Source: Streptomyces sp. HB132
GTDB taxonomy: Bacteria > Actinomycetota > Actinomycetes > Streptomycetales > Streptomycetaceae
NCBI RefSeq assembly: GCF_016909575.1
Contig: NZ_JAFBGA010000011.1
Span: forward strand, 1 to 64,000
DNA length: 64,000 nucleotides
Direction: 5' to 3'
Position numbers and translations under genes: made by a program
Part shown: positions 59,168 to 64,000 of the stretch, in pieces
Numbering within the stretch: the first letter of the stretch is position 1
Layout of the letters: each line of letters starts with the position of its first letter
The notes under the pieces: generated by a model
Told to the model about the DNA's origin: nothing
What the model saw: only the letters and a program-made list of their open reading frames with translations
Database searches by the model: none

Positions 59168-60403
59168 ATGGCAGCGGAGATCGTCAATCCTCGCAGCGAC
59201 AGCAAGACGCACGGCGCGGCCGGTGCGGAGGGGCTCAGCAGTGCGGACGAGCCCTTCGATCCGGCCTTCGCCCTCCACCGCGGCGGGAAGATGGCCGTGC
59301 AGGCCACCGTCCCGATCCGCGACAAGGACGACCTGTCCCTCGCGTACACGCCCGGCGTGGCCAAGGTGTGCAGCGCCATCGCCGAGAATCCCGAGCTCGT
59401 CCACGACTACACCTGGAAGTCGCAGGTCGTGGCCGTCGTGACGGACGGGACCGCCGTCCTCGGTCTGGGGGACATCGGGCCCGAGGCGTCCCTCCCCGTG
59501 ATGGAGGGCAAGGCGATCCTCTTCAAGCAGTTCGGCGGGGTCGACGCGGTGCCCATCGCGCTCGCCACGACCGACGCGGACGAGATCGTCGAGACCGTCG
59601 TGCGCCTCGCGCCGTCCTTCGGCGGGGTGAACCTGGAGGACATCTCGGCCCCCCGGTGTTTCGAGATCGAGCGCAAGCTCCAGGAGCGTCTCGACATCCC
59701 GGTCTTCCACGACGACCAGCACGGTACGGCCGTGGTGACCCTCGCGGCCCTGCGCAACGCGGCGAAGCTGTCCGGCCGGACACTCGGTGACCTGCGCGCC
59801 GTCATCTCCGGTGCCGGCGCGGCGGGTGTGGCCATCGCGAAGTTCCTGCTGGAGGCGGGCATCGGCGATGTCGCCGTCGCCGACCGCAAGGGCATCGTCA
59901 GCGGCGACCGCCACGACCTCACGGACGTCAAGCGCGAGCTGGCGGAGATCACCAACCGGGCGGGCATCACCGGCTCCCTGGAGACGGCCCTGGCCGGCGC
60001 CGACGTCTTCATCGGCGTCTCCGGCGGTACGGTCCCCGAGCCGGCTGTGGCCTCCATGGCGCCCGGCGCGTTCGTGTTCGCCATGGCCAACCCGAACCCC
60101 GAGGTCCACCCCGACGTCGCGCACAAGTACGCGGCCGTGGTGGCGACCGGGCGGTCCGACTACCCGAACCAGATCAACAACGTGCTGGCGTTCCCCGGCA
60201 TCTTCGCGGGCGCGCTTCAGGTGCGGGCCTCCCGGATCACCGAAGGAATGAAGATCGCCGCGGCGAACGCGCTGGCGGACGTCGTCGGTGACGAGCTGGC
60301 CGCGGAGTACGTGATCCCGTCGCCCTTCGACGAGCGGGTCGCTCCCGCCGTCACGGCCGCGGTGGCCGCTGCCGCCCGTGCGGAAGGCGTCGCGCGGCGC
60401 TGA
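59168..60403 (+). CDS. NAD-type malic enzyme
   Basis: A 411-residue enzyme decarboxylating malate to pyruvate. The malic N-domain (about 45-170) includes LAYTPGVAKVC with the catalytic Tyr, and the metal/substrate Lys-Asp region PVFHDDQHGTA. The NAD domain (about 175-400) has AVISGAGAAGVAIAK. Length and the short actinobacterial form fit the NAD-dependent subgroup, but NADP use is possible. A 9-bp GC stem terminator follows. Confidence 0.92.
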   Translation: MAAEIVNPRSDSKTHGAAGAEGLSSADEPFDPAFALHRGGKMAVQATVPIRDKDDLSLAYTPGVAKVCSAIAENPELVHDYTWKSQVVAVVTDGTAVLGLGDIGPEASLPVMEGKAILFKQFGGVDAVPIALATTDADEIVETVVRLAPSFGGVNLEDISAPRCFEIERKLQERLDIPVFHDDQHGTAVVTLAALRNAAKLSGRTLGDLRAVISGAGAAGVAIAKFLLEAGIGDVAVADRKGIVSGDRHDLTDVKRELAEITNRAGITGSLETALAGADVFIGVSGGTVPEPAVASMAPGAFVFAMANPNPEVHPDVAHKYAAVVATGRSDYPNQINNVLAFPGIFAGALQVRASRITEGMKIAAANALADVVGDELAAEYVIPSPFDERVAPAVTAAVAAAARAEGVARR

Positions 60404-60411
60404 CACCGGGC

Positions 60412-60454
60412 GGGCGGGGCGGAAGTGCGCGGGTCGCGCGCCCCCGCCCCGCCC
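60412..60454 (+). terminator. Terminator behind malic enzyme
   Basis: 9-bp stem GGGCGGGGC (60412-60420) with GCCCCGCCC (60446-60454). The 25-nt interior can form a second small hairpin (GCGCG/CGCGC). Confidence 0.55.
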
Positions 60455-60588
60455 CTCCGCGGAGGGTTCCGCCGCACGGGAGCGGCCGGCCCTCCGCGGA
60501 ACGGCGCCGTCCCCCATCGATGGGCTGGGGCGTGTGTCACACCGCCGAACAGTTACGTCACGGCGCGTCACGGCCTATCGTCGTGGCC

Positions 60589-61554
60589 ATGTTCGCCGCC
60601 TACGCAGCCCGCATCGACCGTGACCGGCCCCTGGACGGCCTCGAGCTGGGTGAACGCCCGGCGCCCGAGGCACGGCCCGGGTGGACCACCGTCAAGGTCC
60701 GGGCCGCATCCCTCAACCATCACGACCTCTGGTCCCTGCGCGGTGTGGGCCTCGCCGAGGACAAGCTGCCCATGATCCTCGGCTGCGACGCCGCGGGCGT
60801 CGACCAGGACGGCAACGAGGTCGTCCTGCACTCCGTCATCGGCCAGACGGGACACGGCGTCGGCCCGGACGAGCCGCGCTCCATCCTCACCGAGCGCTAC
60901 CAGGGCACCTTCGCCGAGCAGGTCACCGTACCCAGCTGGAATGTGCTGCCCAAGCCGAAGGAACTCACCTTCGAGCAGGCGGCCTGCCTGCCGACCGCCT
61001 GGCTCACGGCATACCGGATGCTGTTCACCAATGCCGGTGTGCGGCCCGGTGACTCCGTTCTGGTGCAGGGGGCGGGCGGTGGTGTGGCCACCGCGGCGAT
61101 CGTGCTCGGCAAGGCGGCCGGGCTCCGGGTGTTCGCCACCAGCCGTGACGAGGCCAAGCGCAAGCGGGCCGTCGAGCTGGGCGCGGTCGAGGCCTACGAG
61201 CCGGGCGCGCGGCTGCCGGCGCGTGTCGACGCCGTCATCGAGACCGTCGGAGCGGCGACCTGGTCGCACTCGGTGAAATCACTGCGTCCCGGCGGCACCC
61301 TGGTCATCTCGGGCGCCACCAGTGGCGACCGGCCCTCGCACGCCGAGCTGACCCGGATCTTCTTCCTGGAGCTCAAGATCGTCGGCTCCACGATGGGCTC
61401 CAAGGACGAACTGGAGGACCTGCTGTCGTTCTGCGCGGCCACCGGGGTGCGGCCCGTCATCGACGAGACCCTGCCGCTGGACCGGGCCCGCGAGGGCTTC
61501 GAGCGGCTTTCCTCCGGAAACCTGTTCGGGAAGATCGTCCTCACGACATCGTGA
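60589..61554 (+). CDS. Zinc-binding-dehydrogenase family quinone oxidoreductase
   Basis: A 321-residue MDR-superfamily reductase. The GroES-like domain (about 1-130) lacks the structural zinc Cys cluster, so it is the non-metal quinone-oxidoreductase type. The NADPH Rossmann motif is VLVQGAGGGVATAAI, and LNHHDLW replaces the catalytic zinc Cys motif. TATCGT about 7 nt before ATG 60589 suggests a leaderless mRNA. The GNAT gene overlaps its stop. Confidence 0.87.
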   Translation: MFAAYAARIDRDRPLDGLELGERPAPEARPGWTTVKVRAASLNHHDLWSLRGVGLAEDKLPMILGCDAAGVDQDGNEVVLHSVIGQTGHGVGPDEPRSILTERYQGTFAEQVTVPSWNVLPKPKELTFEQAACLPTAWLTAYRMLFTNAGVRPGDSVLVQGAGGGVATAAIVLGKAAGLRVFATSRDEAKRKRAVELGAVEAYEPGARLPARVDAVIETVGAATWSHSVKSLRPGGTLVISGATSGDRPSHAELTRIFFLELKIVGSTMGSKDELEDLLSFCAATGVRPVIDETLPLDRAREGFERLSSGNLFGKIVLTTS

Positions 61555-62096
61555 GGAATGCCGAGGAGCTGCCGACAGCGGAAGGGCTGCTGCTGAGGCC
61601 CTGGTGCCCCGGCGACGCTCCGGCGCTACTCCGCGCCTTCGCGCCCGAGGAGATGGCCCGTCAGGCGAACCGGCCCGTCACGACCACCGCCGAGGCGCTG
61701 GAATGGATCGCCTCACGGGAGAGCGAACGGGCGGCCGGCAGCGGCTACGCGTGGGCTGTCGTCCGTGACGGCGTCGCGGTCGGATCGGTGGCCGTGGCTG
61801 CCGTGAATCACGACCACGGCACCGGCTGGGTGTCGTACTGGACGACGGAGGCGGCTCGTGGGACCGGTGTCGCCGCCGCAGGCGTACGGACGCTGGCCCG
61901 CTGGGCCTTCGGCGACCTGCTGCTCCACCGACTGGAACTCGGGCACAGGACGAACAACCCGGCCTCCTGTGCCGTGGCCGTCCGGGCCGGCTTCGCCGCG
62001 GAGGGCATCGAACGCGAGAAGCTCCGCTACGGGGACGCACGCTACGACGTGGAACGGCATGCCCGACTCGCCACCGACCCTGTCGACGACGGATGA
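61551..62096 (+). CDS. RimJ/RimL-type GNAT acetyltransferase
   Basis: A 181-residue GNAT. LLLRPWCPGDAPALLRAF opens the fold, ARGTGVAAAGVRTLARWAF is the acetyl-CoA loop, and LELGHRTNNPASCAVAVRAGF is the RimJ/L helix-strand signature (shown here as NNPASCAVAVRAGF). It probably acetylates a small molecule or protein N-terminus. It starts at GTG 61551, overlapping the dehydrogenase stop as GTGA. Confidence 0.86.
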   Translation: MRNAEELPTAEGLLLRPWCPGDAPALLRAFAPEEMARQANRPVTTTAEALEWIASRESERAAGSGYAWAVVRDGVAVGSVAVAAVNHDHGTGWVSYWTTEAARGTGVAAAGVRTLARWAFGDLLLHRLELGHRTNNPASCAVAVRAGFAAEGIEREKLRYGDARYDVERHARLATDPVDDG

Positions 62097-62459
62097 CCAG
62101 TGCGGTGGCTCACGCCGAGCGGGCCGTGGCGGACTCCGTGACCGGGGACCTGCCGCTTGCCCCCCGGGCCAGGCCGGAGGCCGGGCCTTCGTGCAGGCGC
62201 GCAAGGGAACCCCGGAGGGCGGTCCCGACGCCGTTCCTTCGCGTACGGCGCCGAGAGCATGCTGGAGGTCCCTGCGCATCGCCCTCTGCCGACGCGACCG
62301 CTCCACCGGCGATGAGCACCTGCTGCCGGCTCTGACCCGACCCCGCGACATCGCGGATGTACTCGCCGAACACGGCGCGGCCCGCGCGACGGTCGAGCCC
62401 ACCCCCTCTACGGAGAGGGTGGGGACAGCCGAGGCGAGCCGGGCCGGGCCGCGCGGCCG
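62093..62459 (+). pseudogene. Possible broken Clp-N-domain gene
   Basis: A start ATG 62093 overlaps the GNAT stop. Clp repeat-like words appear only after a frame change near 62180: RTAPRACWRSLRIALCRRD, STGDEHLLPALTRPRDIADVLAEHG. The pattern xGxEHLLxALxxxxxxAxxVLxxxG is typical of ClpA/C N-terminal repeats. No frame is intact and the region runs into the convergent PadR gene, so I read it as a decayed gene. Coincidence cannot be excluded. Confidence 0.4.
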
Positions 62460-63437
62460 TCAGGGCGTGCTGGAGCTGCCCGGTGCCTTGTCGGCTGCGT
62501 CACGGAGCAGAGAGCCGATGTGCGTCGCTGCGGTGGCCAGGTGGCGGCGGGTCTCCGAGAGCTGGCTCTCGGAGACGCCGTGGTCCCGGGCCGCGTCACG
62601 GATGTCGTCCCGGAAGCGGTCCAGCAGGCGGTCCAGGTCGCGGGCCGGATCGCCGGTGGTCGCGGTGTCGGCGGCCCACTCGATGTCCGGTTCCTCGGGC
62701 GCCGGGCGGCTGTAGGAGGGCCAGGTGCCGGTTCTCGCGAAGTTGCCGAACTGGCCGGTGATCTCAGCCAGTCCGTCCCGCACACCCGCGGGCCAGTCGC
62801 CCCGCGAGAAATGCTCCTGGACCTGGCGCGCGGCGTTCTGCATCTGCTCCCGCGCCTTCTCGTGCGCTTCCTGGGCCTGGCGGCGGGCCTGGTCCGCGTC
62901 CTCGCGGGCCCTGCGGGACTCGTCCTTCGCCCTGCGGGCCTGCTCCTTCCACTCCTGCTTGGCCTTGCGCAGCTCCTCCTTCGCCGTGCGCCACGCCTCC
63001 GTGTCCCCGAGACCGGAATCCCAGCCGCTCCGCTCGCCGCCGGCGGTGTGCCGGGACTCGGAAGCCGCCGCGCGCATCTCGCTGCGGAGGCGGCCGGCCG
63101 CGCCCCGTACGTCGTCGCGGATCTCGGCGGCCAGCTCGGACACGGACTCGCGGATCTCCAGCTCCAGATCGGCCAGCTCACCGCTGCGGCCCGCCAGCTC
63201 GGCCCGTCCGGCGTCGGTGATGGAGTAGACCTTGCGGCCGCCCTCGGTGGCATGGGTGACCAGGCCCTCGGCCTCCAACTTGGCCAGCCGCGGATACACG
63301 GTGCCGGCCGACGGTGCGTACAGCCCCTGGAAGCGCTCCTCCAGGAGCCGGATCACCTCGTATCCATGGCGGGGGGCCTCGTCCAGCAGCTTGAGGAGGT
63401 ACAGCCGCAGACGGCCGTGGGCGAAAACGGGAGCCAT
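62460..63437 (-). CDS. PadR-family regulator with long coiled-coil C-terminus
   Basis: A 325-residue protein. The winged HTH (about 1-85, YLLKLLDEAPRHGYEVIRLL, and SAGTVYPRLAKLEAEGLV) is a standard PadR domain. It is followed by a long Arg/Glu/Ala-rich helix (about 95-220, AKQEWKEQARRAKDESRR...) predicted to form a coiled coil, and a C-terminal segment rich in D/E/R. Typical PadR regulators are about 110-190 residues, so this is a long type. The start at 63437 lies 1 bp after the stop of the upstream DUF4097 gene. Confidence 0.86.
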   Translation of the reverse strand: MAPVFAHGRLRLYLLKLLDEAPRHGYEVIRLLEERFQGLYAPSAGTVYPRLAKLEAEGLVTHATEGGRKVYSITDAGRAELAGRSGELADLELEIRESVSELAAEIRDDVRGAAGRLRSEMRAAASESRHTAGGERSGWDSGLGDTEAWRTAKEELRKAKQEWKEQARRAKDESRRAREDADQARRQAQEAHEKAREQMQNAARQVQEHFSRGDWPAGVRDGLAEITGQFGNFARTGTWPSYSRPAPEEPDIEWAADTATTGDPARDLDRLLDRFRDDIRDAARDHGVSESQLSETRRHLATAATHIGSLLRDAADKAPGSSSTP

Positions 63438-63438
63438 G

Positions 63439-64000
63439 TCAGAGCACCTTTCCGGTCGGCTCGGCATCATGCGCGCTGTCCTGGGAGGGCGGGCGACGCA
63501 GCAGGGCGATCGAGCCCGAGACGGTGGTCGCCTTCAGCTTCCCGGTGCCCGCTCCCAGCGTGCCGGTGATCTTCTTCGCGCCCCACTGGCCGCCCACACG
63601 CAGGTCCTCGAAAGCGTTGGACACGGTGCCGCTCGCGGTGTTCGCCTCGACCCTCGCATCCGCCGGGTGGGGCAGCCGGATGGCGATCTCGCCGGACACC
63701 GAGGTGAGCCTGATGTCGGTCGGATTCGGCGAGGTGTCGAGGTCGAGCACCATGTGGCCCGTGACGGACTCCGCCCGGACCGATGTGCCGGCGCCCTCGA
63801 CGACCGTGAGGTCTCCCGACACGGACTGGAAGCGGAGGTCACCGGTGACGGCCTGGGCCTCCAGGCTGCCGGACACGGTCTCGGCCCTGACGGCTCCGGA
63901 GAGGTCGACCAGGGTGCTGTCGCCCGAGATGCCCCGCAGCTCGGTGCGTCCCCCGATGCCCGAGACGACAGCCTCGGCGCCGACCGCGCCCACCTCCACC
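63439..64000 (-). CDS. DUF4097-type beta-repeat protein (truncated by window edge)
   Basis: The C-terminal 186 residues of a protein whose start lies beyond 64000. It consists of repeated short beta strands (VSGSLEAQAVTGDLRFQSVSGDLTV, seen as SGDLxxxSVxG units) of the DUF4097 beta-helix family, often membrane- or envelope-associated in actinobacteria. It stops one base before PadR, so the two are one transcription unit. Function unknown. Partial. Confidence 0.85.
   Translation of the reverse strand, partial: VEVGAVGAEAVVSGIGGRTELRGISGDSTLVDLSGAVRAETVSGSLEAQAVTGDLRFQSVSGDLTVVEGAGTSVRAESVTGHMVLDLDTSPNPTDIRLTSVSGEIAIRLPHPADARVEANTASGTVSNAFEDLRVGGQWGAKKITGTLGAGTGKLKATTVSGSIALLRRPPSQDSAHDAEPTGKVL

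Overview
The window is high-GC actinobacterial DNA and reads as a Streptomyces core-chromosome segment. The evidence is codon usage, many probable leaderless starts behind TANNNT-type -10 boxes, and a run of Streptomyces marker genes: sigR-rsrA, nrdAB with a B12 riboswitch, dasR-dasABC-nagB, a pdtaS-whiB1 type pair, sigH with its anti-sigma gene, nsrR-hmp, snpA/snpR and sodN/sodX. Gene order from hisN to the malic enzyme resembles the S. coelicolor SCO52xx region as I recall it. I ran no search.

Layout. 1-212 is a poly-G/poly-C tract, probably an assembly end. 213-6932 holds a CBS protein, hisN, an SMR exporter, rsgA-aroA, an M50 membrane protease, an SRAP protein and an alpha/beta hydrolase. 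6975-8225 is the thiol-stress operon sigR-rsrA with its self-activated promoter. 8403-11056 encodes two membrane HD-domain proteins, one with an intact HD-GYP site and one degenerate. 11148-15072 holds a TPR-like protein, peptide deformylase, a secreted M15 carboxypeptidase, a GlxA/AraC-type regulator and a tiny membrane protein. 15069-18786 is nrdAB, preceded by a cobalamin riboswitch and paired NrdR-like boxes. 18798-21330 holds a GNAT enzyme and a monocarboxylate permease pair. 21508-28258 is the amino-sugar cluster dasR / dasABC-dasD / nagB with DasR operators.

28641-34475 holds a PdtaS-like sensor kinase, WhiB1/WblE, a lipid kinase, and sigH with its anti-sigma factor. 34511-42134 holds a cation/proton antiporter, a PLP deaminase, an amidase, the nitric-oxide module hmp-nsrR with operators, a GlcD-type oxidase and a questin-oxidase family protein. 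42405-44948 is the most unusual locus: a family 2B encapsulin shell carrying a cyclic-nucleotide-binding domain, followed by a polyprenyl diphosphate synthase, with a perfect hairpin between them. 45450-54265 holds a secreted snapalysin and its LysR activator, small NAD(P)-fold enzymes, a Tat-exported M23 peptidase, Ni-SOD and its maturation protease, a CGNR regulator and a methyltransferase.

54415-55315 is a decayed IS5-family element with recognisable terminal inverted repeats. 55506-64000 holds a small secreted protein, a polar amino-acid ABC transporter, malic enzyme, a quinone-oxidoreductase-like protein, a GNAT, a possible broken Clp-N gene, and a PadR regulator behind a DUF4097 protein that runs off the window.

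Four regulatory circuits can be read directly from the DNA: SigR autoactivation, B12 plus NrdR control of nrdAB, DasR control of chitin-sugar uptake and catabolism, and NsrR control of hmp and nsrR.
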